A DNA stretch of 64,000 nucleotides, taken from positions 248,001-312,000 of the forward strand of contig NZ_JARRIB010000003.1 in the NCBI RefSeq assembly GCF_041647995.1, written 5' to 3'. This document shows positions 26,718 through 36,569 of this stretch, piece after piece. Within the stretch, counting starts at the first letter, position 1. Every line of letters begins with the position of its first letter. The position numbers were made by a program, and so were the translations under genes. Source of the stretch: Pyrococcus kukulkanii. Its GTDB lineage: Archaea > Methanobacteriota_B > Thermococci > Thermococcales > Thermococcaceae. The notes under the pieces were generated by a model. It made no database searches and was not told where the DNA came from. It saw nothing but the letters and a program-made list of their open reading frames with translations.

Positions 26718-28073
26718 TCATTCCTTCTTCTTGAGCTTCTCGCACTTCTTGACCCACTCTTCAAGGATGTCTTTGAGCTTGGGCGTTCCGATCTCCTCAA
26801 GCTCATACTTGACCCTAACTGCGGGCTTGTTGAGGTTCATGAACCTCCTGAGGTCGACTGGGGTTCCCATAATGACTACATCAGCGTCAGCCCTGTTTAT
26901 TGTTTCTTCAAGCTCCTTTATCTGCTTCTTACCGTACCCCATTGCTGGCAAGATGTTGCTGAGGTGTGGGTACTTCTTATAAGTGTCGATAATTGAGCCA
27001 ACAGCATAGGGCCTCGGATCAACGATTTCCTTTGCTCCGTACTTCTTAGCTGCGATGTAACCTGCACCAAAACTCATTCCACCGTGGGTTAGTGTTGGCC
27101 CGTCCTCGACCACTAGAACCCTCTTGCCTTTGATGAGCTCCGGCTTGTCGACGAAGATCGGTGATGCCGCCTCGATAACGATTGCGTTTGGATTAATCTT
27201 CTCGATGTTCTCCCTTATCTTCTGGATATTCTCTGGTGGGGCTGAGTCGATCTTGTTGATTATAATTACATCGGCGCTCCTGAAGTTAGTTTCGCCTGGG
27301 TGGTGGGTCAACTCGTGTCCCGGTCTGTGTGGATCCGTAACTACGATCCAGAGGTCGGGCTCGTAGAACGGGAAGTCGTTGTTTCCGCCATCCCAGAGGA
27401 TTATGTCAGCTTCTTTCTCTGCTTCCCTGAGGATCTTCTCATAGTCAACACCCGCGTAGACAACCATACCGCGCTCGATATAGGGCTCGTACTCTTCCCT
27501 CTCCTCAATTGTACACTCATGCTTGTCAAGATCCTCGAATGTAGCGAACCTCTGGACGACCTGCTTTCTAAGGTCTCCATAGGGCATTGGGTGCCTCACG
27601 GCTACGACCTTGAAGCCCATCTCTTGGAGTAGCCTTGCGACCTTCCTTGAGGTCTGGCTCTTTCCACAACCGGTTCTGACTGCGGTAACTGCAACGACAG
27701 GCTTGCTAGACTTAAGCATAGTTGATTTTGGCCCTAACAGCCAGAAATCGGCCCCAGCTGAGTGAGCCCTGCTTGCCAAGTGCATGACGTGCTCGTGAGA
27801 GACGTCAGAATAGGCAAACACTACAATGTCAACATCCTTCTCCTTGATTATCTTCTCAAGATCATCCTCGGGAAGTATTGGGATTCCATTTGGATAAAGC
27901 TTACCAGCGAGCTCTGGGGGGTAAACTCTCCCCTCAATGTCTGGAATCTGTGTAGCTGTAAAGGCCACGACCTCGTACTCGGGGTTGTCTCTGAAGAAGA
28001 CGTTAAAGTTGTGGAAGTCTCTTCCAGCTGCGCCAAGAATAACTACCCTCTTCCTCTTCTTCTGCTCAGCCAT
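26718..28073 (-). CDS. cpgS: Cyclic 2,3-diphosphoglycerate synthetase
   Basis: A 451-residue P-loop enzyme. ATG 28073 (MAEQKKRKRV) follows GGGGTGATT; the longer frame is less likely. An N-terminal Rossmann part (VVILGAAGRDFHNFN) precedes the P-loop TAVRTGCGKSQTSRKV (about 153-168). Further conserved segments are RHPMPYGDLRKQ, ILWDGGNNDFPF, NKIDSAPPEN (G4-like NKID) and VEDGPTLTHGGM. The methanogen enzyme makes the thermoprotectant cyclic 2,3-diphosphoglycerate from 2,3-bisphosphoglycerate with ATP. Pyrococcus homologues carry this name, but the in vivo product there is less certain. Confidence 0.85.
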   Translation of the reverse strand: MAEQKKRKRVVILGAAGRDFHNFNVFFRDNPEYEVVAFTATQIPDIEGRVYPPELAGKLYPNGIPILPEDDLEKIIKEKDVDIVVFAYSDVSHEHVMHLASRAHSAGADFWLLGPKSTMLKSSKPVVAVTAVRTGCGKSQTSRKVARLLQEMGFKVVAVRHPMPYGDLRKQVVQRFATFEDLDKHECTIEEREEYEPYIERGMVVYAGVDYEKILREAEKEADIILWDGGNNDFPFYEPDLWIVVTDPHRPGHELTHHPGETNFRSADVIIINKIDSAPPENIQKIRENIEKINPNAIVIEAASPIFVDKPELIKGKRVLVVEDGPTLTHGGMSFGAGYIAAKKYGAKEIVDPRPYAVGSIIDTYKKYPHLSNILPAMGYGKKQIKELEETINRADADVVIMGTPVDLRRFMNLNKPAVRVKYELEEIGTPKLKDILEEWVKKCEKLKKKE

Positions 28074-28100
28074 TTTAATCACCCCAAAATATTTTTACGT

Positions 28101-28130
28101 CGAAACATTTTCGAATTTGGCATTTATAAC
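28101..28130 (-). promoter_or_regulatory. Promoter with palindrome upstream of the cpgS-like gene
   Basis: On the minus strand GTTATAAATG (28121-28130) is a TATA box. CGAAA-CAT-TTTCG (28101-28113) is a perfect 5-bp inverted repeat at the expected transcription start, about 30 bp before ATG 28073. It may be an operator. The rest of the 170-bp gap to 28252 is AT-rich and shows nothing else. Confidence 0.35.
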
Positions 28131-28252
28131 AGTTTTTGTTTAATAGAGAAAGCTTATAGCTAATACTATTCAGAAAAATTATGAAATGGCCGAAAAATAT
28201 TTAAAAATTCTTGCTTATCTTGTAAACAATAAAAAGAAATATTAAGAGGATA

Positions 28253-31200
28253 TTAGACGCTTTGAGTCTTAATAGCATTCTTTAGCATATCTATGGCCTG
28301 CTGGAGGTATATGTATGCGTTTCTGAGATGAGGCAATAGGCTAATGTCCCATAACCTGCTTATTATTGCTCCTCCTGCAAGCTCTTCAGCAATCTCGTAT
28401 TCTTTGATGGCCTTCTCCGTAAGCTCTAAAGCCTCTTTTAGTGTTGTGTTGTCGACCCCTACCTTGACTGCTTCTTCATAAACCCTGTTGAACTCTTCCA
28501 TGCTAATATTGTAGTACCTGTAATACAAGAAGTTTAGGAATGTAAAGTATCTCCTAATGGTAATCTCAGGAACCTTAACCACTTTGCTTCCATCAGCTTC
28601 AATTATTGGATCCTCCTTGAGGACTATGAACACTATGTTGCCCTGCTTGTAATAATATCCAATCGGGTTGCTCTTGTCAGTTGTTAGGTATATTACCTGT
28701 CCGTCTTCCTTAATGACTCTTACCTTAGTTATGTTAATGTCCCTAAGAGCAATTACTGCAATACCATTCTCCTCAAGATCGACTTTTGCCCTTAACTTAA
28801 CACTAACTAGTTTCTGAGCTCCAGTTCTCTGAACGACCTCGGTTTGGACTTCAACGTTTTCAACCTTTGAGTTCCATCCAGCAACTAGTGTTACATTCTT
28901 CTCTCCCTCAGCTACCTCCTCTATTGCAGTTCCGTTAACGGTAACCGCTGGGACGTTGTTGGTTATTGGGACTTCAACCTTAACTTCTCCGGCCTTGGTT
29001 TTAACTTCAACGATCATGGTGTTATTTTGTACGGTTACGTTTGAGACTTCGGCACTAACTGCACCGATCTTAATACTTCTGTTTTCAATAGAGACTTCCT
29101 CAACGGGTGTCTTTGCAACGACGACGAAGTGAACCTTTGCAGTTCCGATGTTACCTGCCTCATCAACTGCCTTAACTATGAGATCATAGGACCCACTTGT
29201 TAGATTGAGTGTCCCTCTGTACGTTCCATTGACCTCAGTTAGAGTTACTGTCTTTCCTCCAATGTTAGCTGTGACATTGAGAAGTGGGAGGGTATCCGTG
29301 ACGTTGACTACTATCGGGATTTCTGTCGTGTTGTATATAGTTGGCTCTGGTGAGATTATGTGGACTATAGGTGCCTTGATTGTAATTGTTCTCTCAGGTA
29401 GCCTATATGTCTCACCATTCATGAACTCAACTTCGACTGTGTAATTGTAAGTGCCTGCGGGCAACTTAAGCTTACTAGCAATGGCTGAACCATAGAAGTA
29501 GTAACCACCGTTCTCTGATGTTAGCTGGTACTCTTGATCTCCTATAATTACCTTAGCCGACTTTAGTCTTGCCAGACTAACTATGTCAACATTGAAGTTC
29601 CCAACATTCACACTTGTATTGTTCCCTGGAGTTATTGGACCATACTGAACTGGAGGTACGGTAAGGGCCACACTAACGTAATCTCCTTCGGGTATCTCAA
29701 CAACGCTTGTGTTTGAACTTATTGGGTAGTAACCCTGAGGAGTCCAAATGAGGATAGTGAAGTTGTACAACTCCCCTGTTATATTGTCTGGGACCTTATC
29801 AATTAACTGTATGATAAATGTAACATTATTGGGAGCTTCTATCTCGTCTAGTGCTCCTGAAATGTCAAAGGCCATTGGGCTGTCTGGGAAGGGGTGTGAT
29901 TGTGGTATGGTTGAGGCATTGAGTTCGGATAGTGAATTAATCCCTACATAGTCAATCCAGAAGTCAAGGAAGTAATGTACCCATACTGGGTCTTCGCTTA
30001 CGGCAACTATTATCGGAATTCCCGAGCTGTATATTATCTTACCTGATGACCTGTTGTATATACCATCTATGATCTCTCCTCTCACTGGGTGCTTAATTCC
30101 AACAACAACAAAGACCTTTGGGGTGTAGTTAGCCGCTTTAGGCACGAACACGAACGCTTCTCCAGGTACTGGGAGAGGCAGGAACAGTTCTACTGGGTAT
30201 ACTCCTTCCACGTAAACTATTTCCTCGTCGGACATCCTTGCGGCCTCATATGAATAGAGCCAGAACCCGTTGTCCCCCCATTCCTCTCCCCAGGAGTTTA
30301 CCATTATTAAAGCTCCTTTTCCATCAGGAGTTGTTGCATTGTCATCGTACCCTATTATAGTTACTGCATGACCTCCACTAAATGCCCAGTAGAATGTATT
30401 GAAGTCAAAATACTGTAGGCGGCTTTCGTATTCTCCTAACGGTATGTACTTTACCATCAGGTAGAAGTTTATTATAGCATATAAGTCTGCAAAGGCATTG
30501 TCCAAGAACCACTTGGTGCCATTAATTGAATATGCTGAAAGATAGTACTTTGCTTCTTCCAGCCATTCTTCATTAAAGTTCTTCTGGATACCTTCGTAAA
30601 TTTTTTCTGCCGCTTTTGGAATAGTGTCGTCCATGCTAACATTATATTTTTCTGTGAGGACCTTCCTCATTAGGATAGCTGAAAGATTAGCAGCTATCTC
30701 GTCTTTATATTCCTCTGTGTAGGCCGTGCGTACCCAATCTATTAATTGCCCGACGGTCCAGTACTTGAAGGTCCCATTTTTCCAGTTCTCTGTATATAGG
30801 AGGGCACTATTTGCGTACCATGATATGTATTCAATAAAGTGTTCTGGATGGTTTAGGTAATTAAATGATGGAAGAACCATTATTCCAGTCTCAAGGATGT
30901 AACCCTGAGCAAGTAACCCTTTCATGTAGTTCCACTGTGTGTCATTGTCTAAGTATAGGATATACCACTGACCTGGAAGTTTGTATGTGTTGTACGGATC
31001 ATAGTACTGCCACCAGTACATGTCTTCAACGCCACTGTTATGTGGAGCAAGCATCCATTGGCTGAGGTTCGGCCAAACCCACAGGTAGTCTTCAGGGAAC
31101 GGTGGGTACGTATAGAGTGGGAATGCATCTAATGGAACAGCGCCTACAGTGGAAATTAAGTTCATAGCATCCCACATATTGCTGCCAGAGTCATATCCCT

Positions 31201-31675
31201 TGTTGATTAGATTGTAAGTAAATGTTGGATTCATTATTTCACTTGGAGTGTTCGGATGTGGGTTGTTCCTCCACCAGTTTACCATGTACGTCCAAACATA
31301 GTAAGTTGAGGCCCATGCATTACAGGAACCCACATAGCCTTGATCACCTATTGGAGGCAGATAGAAAGTATTGACAACCTTTGAAGGCAGGCTTTCATTA
31401 CTTGCATATAATAAGGCTCTCCCAGGATATGCAGGGGCGCTTAGAAGAGCCTCTTTAAATGCTCTCAAGTTTAGTGATTCATACGTAATTCCAGTTAGCT
31501 TTGAGTACTCCTCTAATGGCGTCCAAAGTAATCCCGTCTTGTGAGCACTTGGGAAGAGTTCTTGGGCTGTTATTGGAGTATCCTGGGGGGAGGCTGTAAC
31601 GGGTGTTGCTAGTGGAACTATAGACAGGACAACTAAGATTGTTATCAATAATGGGACTATTTGCTTTTTATTCAT
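28253..31675 (-). CDS. Large secreted papain-like (C1A) cysteine protease
   Basis: A 1140-residue exported protein. ATG 31675 follows GGAGGTG and starts a signal peptide (MNKKQIVPLLITILVVLSIV, cleavage after about residue 28); the 70-residue upstream extension is rejected. The catalytic domain shows PIGDQGYVGSCNAWAS (oxyanion Gln and nucleophile Cys), SGGHAVTIIGYDD (His) and VNSWGEEWGDNGFW (Asn), so the papain triad is complete. The gap between the Cys and His motifs is about 350 residues, much longer than usual, with many Trp and Tyr residues. The C-terminal half has Ig/CARDB-like beta modules (PIVHIISPEPTIYNTTEIPI) and ends in a helical hairpin with no membrane anchor. It probably degrades peptides outside the cell. 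Confidence 0.88.
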   Translation of the reverse strand: MNKKQIVPLLITILVVLSIVPLATPVTASPQDTPITAQELFPSAHKTGLLWTPLEEYSKLTGITYESLNLRAFKEALLSAPAYPGRALLYASNESLPSKVVNTFYLPPIGDQGYVGSCNAWASTYYVWTYMVNWWRNNPHPNTPSEIMNPTFTYNLINKGYDSGSNMWDAMNLISTVGAVPLDAFPLYTYPPFPEDYLWVWPNLSQWMLAPHNSGVEDMYWWQYYDPYNTYKLPGQWYILYLDNDTQWNYMKGLLAQGYILETGIMVLPSFNYLNHPEHFIEYISWYANSALLYTENWKNGTFKYWTVGQLIDWVRTAYTEEYKDEIAANLSAILMRKVLTEKYNVSMDDTIPKAAEKIYEGIQKNFNEEWLEEAKYYLSAYSINGTKWFLDNAFADLYAIINFYLMVKYIPLGEYESRLQYFDFNTFYWAFSGGHAVTIIGYDDNATTPDGKGALIMVNSWGEEWGDNGFWLYSYEAARMSDEEIVYVEGVYPVELFLPLPVPGEAFVFVPKAANYTPKVFVVVGIKHPVRGEIIDGIYNRSSGKIIYSSGIPIIVAVSEDPVWVHYFLDFWIDYVGINSLSELNASTIPQSHPFPDSPMAFDISGALDEIEAPNNVTFIIQLIDKVPDNITGELYNFTILIWTPQGYYPISSNTSVVEIPEGDYVSVALTVPPVQYGPITPGNNTSVNVGNFNVDIVSLARLKSAKVIIGDQEYQLTSENGGYYFYGSAIASKLKLPAGTYNYTVEVEFMNGETYRLPERTITIKAPIVHIISPEPTIYNTTEIPIVVNVTDTLPLLNVTANIGGKTVTLTEVNGTYRGTLNLTSGSYDLIVKAVDEAGNIGTAKVHFVVVAKTPVEEVSIENRSIKIGAVSAEVSNVTVQNNTMIVEVKTKAGEVKVEVPITNNVPAVTVNGTAIEEVAEGEKNVTLVAGWNSKVENVEVQTEVVQRTGAQKLVSVKLRAKVDLEENGIAVIALRDINITKVRVIKEDGQVIYLTTDKSNPIGYYYKQGNIVFIVLKEDPIIEADGSKVVKVPEITIRRYFTFLNFLYYRYYNISMEEFNRVYEEAVKVGVDNTTLKEALELTEKAIKEYEIAEELAGGAIISRLWDISLLPHLRNAYIYLQQAIDMLKNAIKTQSV

Positions 31676-31877
31676 GTAGCTACACCTCCATACATAGTTG
31701 TCCATTATTTTTCTTTTATCACTGGAATATAAGAATTTTGGCCGTTTGATATCTATGGTACCAAGAAAATGCTCACCATAGAATAAGAAATTAGAAATGC
31801 TGTGCAATTTCCGATGTTTAATTTTGTCCAAATGATAATTCCTTAAGGAAAGACATAAATTAATCCTACAAGTTGTT
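31676..31877. promoter_or_regulatory. Intergenic region with divergent promoters and a 12-bp palindrome
   Basis: For the protease, a TATA-like TTCTTATATTCC lies at about 31724-31735 (minus). For the alaX remnant, ACATAAATTAAT (31854-31865) is TATA-like. Just upstream of that, TTCCTTAAGGAA (31839-31850) is a perfect palindrome placed where a BRE or operator would be. Confidence 0.35.
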
Positions 31878-32347
31878 ATGAACATGAGCGTTGAAGTTAA
31901 AACTCACACGGCTCTTCACATACTCAAGGGGGCAGTTGTTAAGGTCCTGGGAGAGGAAGCAAAATGGACGGCATCAACGTACGTCAAAGGTAACCACGGT
32001 GTTTTGGTTGTTAAGTTCAACAGAAAGCCTACTAAGGAAGAAATAGAGAAAATTGAGGAGCTTGCAAATAGGAAAGTGAAAGAGAACGTTCCAATTAAGG
32101 TTTATGAACTTCCCAGGGAAGAAGCTGAAGAAAAATTCGGAAAAGAGATGTACGACCTGTTCCCAGTTCCTAACGATGTGAAAATTTTGAAGATAGTTGT
32201 TTGTAATTGAAGATTTGGAATGTTAATGCTTGTAATAAGGAACATGCGAAGACAACTGGTGAGATCGGAACAATTAGAGTTAGGAAGGTTAGATTTAGAA
32301 AGAACAAGAAGCTACTTGAGATAAGCTTTGAGATCATTGGAGATTAA
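31878..32347 (+). pseudogene. alaX: AlaX-S type alanyl-tRNA editing protein, disrupted by frameshifts
   Basis: The first frame (31878-32210) encodes [20 protein letters not shown] to [10 protein letters not shown], matching the small trans-editing factor AlaX-S that removes Ser or Gly from tRNA-Ala. It stops at TGA 32208. The missing C-terminus is present downstream in another frame: [17 protein letters not shown] and [19 protein letters not shown], ending at TAA 32345. About two indels between 32195 and 32218 separate the halves: an extra GTTT-like unit and an extra T in GATTTGG. The zinc site is split: HTALH is in frame one, CNKEH in the other. The peptide made from the first frame would lack half the metal site. 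A sequencing error cannot be excluded. Confidence 0.85.
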
Positions 32348-32390
32348 CTCCATAATAAACTTTTTATTATAACGTTTAGATGAGCATTTG

Positions 32391-33740
32391 ATGCCCACAC
32401 TTCAAGAAGCAAGGGAAGAAATACTGCATGGGGACATAGAGAAAACCCTATTCAAGCTCGCGTTTCCCTTAATAATAAACAACTTAGTCCAGGTAATGTA
32501 CAACTTGACGGATACATTTTGGTTAGCTAAGCTTGGGAAAGCCGAGCTTTCTGCTCCAGGAACCGTTTGGCCCTTGCTCTGGTTTATGACAAGCTTGGGA
32601 GCTGGATTCGTTACAGCTGGCTTCGCCATGGTTAGTCAGTATGTGGGAGCAAGTGAGTTTAAAAAGGCTAGCAAAGTTGCCGGTTCTCTCTATGCCCTTC
32701 TCCTCTTTCTTTCTTCCCTCCTAGCGATTTTTGGTGTATTCATTGCCCCCTATGCATTGAGGTTTGTCAAAGTTACTCCCGAAGTTTACCCATTCGCCTT
32801 GAAATACATGGTTATCGTGTTCGCCGGTATCCCTATTGCTCTAACCCTCCACGCGTTCAACTTCATACTCAGAGCCGTTGGTGATACGAGAACCCCAGTA
32901 ATAGTGAACGTGTTCACGATAATCCTAAACATAATTCTTGACCCAATATTCATATTCCCCCTTAGAATGGGAGTTCTTGGTGCCGCCCTAGCTACCGTAA
33001 TTAGTGAGGGGGTTGGCTCAATAATAGGTGGCTACCTACTCTTTACGGGGAAGGTTAGCATAAAGATAACCCTGGAGGACATGAAGCCCGATCTAAGCTT
33101 GTACTGGAAGACCTTTAAGATAGGCCTCCCAGCAACGGTTGGAGACTCTGCAAATTCTTTTAGCTTTGTCTTGCTGACTAGGATTATCTATGGATATGGA
33201 ACCGCCGCATTCGCAACGTACACGATAACTAACAGGCTGACAAACTTCATGTTCGCCTTTGCGGATGGGATAAGCCAGGGAATGGGAACTATGATAGGGC
33301 AAAACGTTGGGGCTGAAAGGTACAAAAGGGCGAAAATCATAGCTGAGAAGGCGATGCTAATTAACTTCTTAATCCTTTTGATTGGCACCATTATTTTCAT
33401 AGCATTCAGAGAACAAATATTTGGCTTCTTCATAAAGGATCCTGAGATACTAAGGGAGAGCGAGAAAGTTGTCAAGTACTTTGCGACATCACTGCCCTTC
33501 TTTGGCATATTTGCCGCAGTGACAAACGTTTTTGCCTCTGCAGGTCATACTAAGAAAAACCTCGTCTTAGGTACGATAAGGCTCTGGGGATTGAGGATAC
33601 CTCTCAGCTACTACCTGGGGAAGATGCTTCATGACAGTGCCGGAGTTTGGATAGGGATGGGGTTGAGTAACGCTATCTCCGCTCTAATTGGTCTAGCATG
33701 GTTCATGAGGGGGAGCTGGATGAGGAGGATAATAGAATGA
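32391..33740 (+). CDS. MATE-family multidrug efflux transporter (first of a tandem pair)
   Basis: A 449-residue membrane protein with about 12 spans and the MATE pattern: TLFKLAFPLIINNLVQVMYN, LTDTFWLAKLGKAELSAPG and FAMVSQYVGASE, repeated in weaker form in the C-terminal half. It exports cationic compounds in exchange for Na or H ions. ATG 32391 is preferred to TTG 32388; a TATA-like TTTATTATA at about 32362-32370 suggests a nearly leaderless mRNA. The stop overlaps the start of the second MATE gene (ATGA). Confidence 0.92.
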   Translation: MPTLQEAREEILHGDIEKTLFKLAFPLIINNLVQVMYNLTDTFWLAKLGKAELSAPGTVWPLLWFMTSLGAGFVTAGFAMVSQYVGASEFKKASKVAGSLYALLLFLSSLLAIFGVFIAPYALRFVKVTPEVYPFALKYMVIVFAGIPIALTLHAFNFILRAVGDTRTPVIVNVFTIILNIILDPIFIFPLRMGVLGAALATVISEGVGSIIGGYLLFTGKVSIKITLEDMKPDLSLYWKTFKIGLPATVGDSANSFSFVLLTRIIYGYGTAAFATYTITNRLTNFMFAFADGISQGMGTMIGQNVGAERYKRAKIIAEKAMLINFLILLIGTIIFIAFREQIFGFFIKDPEILRESEKVVKYFATSLPFFGIFAAVTNVFASAGHTKKNLVLGTIRLWGLRIPLSYYLGKMLHDSAGVWIGMGLSNAISALIGLAWFMRGSWMRRIIE

Positions 33741-35167
33741 GCATGGAGAAAGTTAAGGCAATGAGGGAGGAAATTCTAGAGGGGCCGATTGAGAGAACCC
33801 TTTTTAGGTTAGCTTGGCCCATAATAGTGAACAATCTAGTTCAGGTTCTCTACAATATAACTGACACCTTCTGGCTTGGCAAGCTTGGGAGGGCTGCTCT
33901 TTCGGCCCCAGGAGTAAGCTGGCCAATAATCGGGACCCTCATGTCTTTCGGCATGGGCTTCACAATGGCAGGATTTTCCATAGTGGGACAGTATATTGGA
34001 GCTGGAGACTATAAGAAGGCAAATCGCTCTGCTGGTGCCCTGCTCTCGCTTATTCTGGTCTTCTCTACACTATCCGCCATAATAAGTATTGCAATCCTGC
34101 CTTTAGCTTTGAGGTTTATGCATGTAACAAAAACTATCTATCCCTACGCGTTCACGTACTCCCTAATAGTCTTTGCCGGAGTCCCTGCCTCCTTCACTTT
34201 CATGGCATTTACCGCCCTAATGAGAGCAACTGGGGACACTAAAACTCCCGTGAAGATAAGCATGCTCACGGTTTTCCTCAACATAATCCTTGATCCTATT
34301 TTTATCTTCGCCTTGGGGCTTGGAGTGGCCGGAGCAGCGATAGCTACTGTCCTTTCAAATGCCCTTGGAACCTTTATAGGATTTAAAATCCTTCTAAGTG
34401 GAAAGGCCGGGCTAAAGATAAGCAGGGAAAGCATGAAACCGGACTGGAAGTTCTACTCGAAGATAATAAAGATCGGCCTCCCTTCAAGCATCGGTCAATC
34501 TGCGAATTCTTTTGGCTTTGTCGTCCTTACAAGAATAATTATGGGCTTTGGAGATGTGACGTACGCGGCTTACACGATAACAACAAGGCTAGTGAACTTC
34601 ATAACTAGCATATCGAGGGGTTTTAGCATGGCCATGGGAACCATGGTTGCCCAAAACGTCGGTGCGGAGAAGTATGAGAGGGCGAAAACGATAGCCGAGA
34701 GGACAATGGTCGTGAACTTTATAATAGCAAGCATTGCCGTTTTAACGATTGGCATTTTTAGGGTTCCCATCTTTAAGGTGTTCCTAAATGATCCGAAGGT
34801 TATAGCCGAGAGTGCAATAGTCTTGAAGTACTTTCTAATCTCCGTTCCCTTCTTCAACGGCATTTTTGTCGTAGTCACGAGAGTTTTCACGTCAGCAGGC
34901 CATACAAAGAAGAGCATGATAATGAGCATGCTAAGGCTTTGGGGCTTTAGAATCCCCCTAAGTTATGCTTTTGGTTATATCCCAGCCTTAGTGATTGCAT
35001 TTACTATAATGGGTCACTCCATAAACTTTAGGATACCATTGGCAGAGCTCTTTGGCTTTACGAGCAAGGGAGTATTCTTCGGCATGGGAATGAGCAACTT
35101 CTTAGCTGCAATAATCGGGTTAATATGGTTCCTTAGGGGTAGTTGGATGAAAAGAATTATAGATTAG
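33737..35167 (+). CDS. MATE-family multidrug efflux transporter (second of a tandem pair)
   Basis: A 476-residue paralogue of the preceding protein, starting at ATG 33737 within the ATGA overlap. Equivalent segments are [39 protein letters not shown] and [16 protein letters not shown]. It differs by an insertion of about 25 residues in the C-terminal half ([18 protein letters not shown] and following). Tandem duplication followed by divergence is likely, and the overlap implies coupled expression; heterodimeric function is possible but unproven. It converges with the CoA-disulfide reductase gene, overlapping by 4 bp. Confidence 0.92.
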   Translation: MSMEKVKAMREEILEGPIERTLFRLAWPIIVNNLVQVLYNITDTFWLGKLGRAALSAPGVSWPIIGTLMSFGMGFTMAGFSIVGQYIGAGDYKKANRSAGALLSLILVFSTLSAIISIAILPLALRFMHVTKTIYPYAFTYSLIVFAGVPASFTFMAFTALMRATGDTKTPVKISMLTVFLNIILDPIFIFALGLGVAGAAIATVLSNALGTFIGFKILLSGKAGLKISRESMKPDWKFYSKIIKIGLPSSIGQSANSFGFVVLTRIIMGFGDVTYAAYTITTRLVNFITSISRGFSMAMGTMVAQNVGAEKYERAKTIAERTMVVNFIIASIAVLTIGIFRVPIFKVFLNDPKVIAESAIVLKYFLISVPFFNGIFVVVTRVFTSAGHTKKSMIMSMLRLWGFRIPLSYAFGYIPALVIAFTIMGHSINFRIPLAELFGFTSKGVFFGMGMSNFLAAIIGLIWFLRGSWMKRIID

Positions 35168-36486
35168 AACTTGAGAACCCTAGCAAGAACGACTAGAGGA
35201 TCCCAGACCGGGGCGAACGGAGGTGCATAAGCTAAATCCGTAAAGAACGTATCCTTCGTAGTGAAGCCTGCCATTAGCATTGCTGCAGCTGTATCGATCC
35301 TGGGGAGTATCTCTGCCCCTACAGCCTGCACTCCAAGCAACCTGTTTGTTTCGTTGTCAACTATCCCCTTCAGCCATATTGGCCTTGCCCCAGGATAGTA
35401 GTGGGGTCTCGTTGATGCTTTTATGAACGCTGTCCTTACGTCATATCCTTCCTTTATTGCCTCCTGCTCTGTCAATCCTGTCTTTCCTATTTCAACGTCC
35501 ATGAACTTGGTAACGCTAGTCCCCAGAACCCCCGGAAAGTGGATTTCTTTTCCGGCTATGTTACTACCCGCAACGTACCCCATCTTATTCCCAGCTGGGG
35601 CCAATGGGGTCCATACCCTCCTTCCCGTAATCACGTGCTTCGTCTCTGCAACATCTCCAGCAGCGTAAACGTTCTCAACGCTCGTCTGCATCTTCTCGTT
35701 TGTCCATATGGCTCCAGTCTCACCTATCCTAACGCCTAGTTGCTTTGCAAGCTCGATGTTCGGTTTTATTCCTGTGGCAAGTATAACTATGTCTGCCTTG
35801 TACTCTCCAGCATCTGTAATGACTTTCTCAACCCTATCTTTCCCCTCTATTTCCATAATAACTTCTTGTAATCTTAGGTCAACATGTTGTCTCATCTTTT
35901 CCTCTAAGATATCTGTAACCTCCTTGTCAAAGGACCTCTTCAAAATTCTGTTGCCCCTCTCAATCAGCGTCACGTTCTTACCCTGAACAACAAATGCCTC
36001 TGCCATTTCAACCCCTATGTACCCTCCACCGACTATGACGACATCCTTTACTTCATGCCTTTCCATGTACTCTTTTATGGCCACGGCATCTGGAGGCAGG
36101 TCAGCAGTGAATACTCCAGGAAGATCAACACCCTCAACGGGTGGAACCTTGGGGGAGGCGCCATTTGCAAAAACTAAATAATCCCACTCATAGCTTTTTT
36201 CTCCATCTTTCTCTCTCACCCTGACGTATCCCTGGCCTACCTCTATAACCTCAGCGTTGAGGTGGAGGTCAATTCCCCTCTTTTTAATGAAGACCTCTGG
36301 GGGATAGTGCATTAGCTTTTCTGTGGAAGAGATGCCCTCAACGACGTACGGAATCCCACAAGGGGCGTGGCTGACCCATTTCGTGGCTTCGAATACCTTA
36401 ACTTCCCATTCAGGCTTTAAACGCTTTACACGTGATGCTGCACTCATTCCAGCAGCTCCACCACCTATTATAATGACCCTCTTCAT
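35164..36486 (-). CDS. cdr: CoA-disulfide reductase / NAD(P)H oxidase
   Basis: A 440-residue FAD enzyme of the pyridine nucleotide-disulfide oxidoreductase family, close to P. horikoshii PH0572. ATG 36486 is chosen from GGTGAG upstream. It shows the FAD-binding [18 protein letters not shown], the single redox-active Cys in [13 protein letters not shown] (about residue 42), the NAD site [17 protein letters not shown], and [10 protein letters not shown]. The C-terminal dimer domain contains [11 protein letters not shown] and [12 protein letters not shown]. It keeps coenzyme A reduced and can use oxygen as acceptor, protecting against oxidative stress. It is divergent from the MFS gene. Confidence 0.95.
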   Translation of the reverse strand: MKRVIIIGGGAAGMSAASRVKRLKPEWEVKVFEATKWVSHAPCGIPYVVEGISSTEKLMHYPPEVFIKKRGIDLHLNAEVIEVGQGYVRVREKDGEKSYEWDYLVFANGASPKVPPVEGVDLPGVFTADLPPDAVAIKEYMERHEVKDVVIVGGGYIGVEMAEAFVVQGKNVTLIERGNRILKRSFDKEVTDILEEKMRQHVDLRLQEVIMEIEGKDRVEKVITDAGEYKADIVILATGIKPNIELAKQLGVRIGETGAIWTNEKMQTSVENVYAAGDVAETKHVITGRRVWTPLAPAGNKMGYVAGSNIAGKEIHFPGVLGTSVTKFMDVEIGKTGLTEQEAIKEGYDVRTAFIKASTRPHYYPGARPIWLKGIVDNETNRLLGVQAVGAEILPRIDTAAAMLMAGFTTKDTFFTDLAYAPPFAPVWDPLVVLARVLKF

Positions 36487-36569
36487 ACTCTCACCCACCA
36501 GAGGTTCTAAACCTTACGTTAAAAAAGCTTGGCAAGGCTTTTAAAAAGATTGTCTAAAAGTTCAGCTCG

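Noticed and set aside
31676-31885. N-terminal 70-residue extension of the papain-like protease
   Set aside because: It would bury the signal peptide, while GGAGGTG is placed directly before ATG 31675.
36499-36569. AAGCTTGGCAAGGCTT as an operator between cdr and the MFS gene
   Set aside because: It is only an imperfect inverted repeat with two mismatched pairs, so it is not reported as a site.
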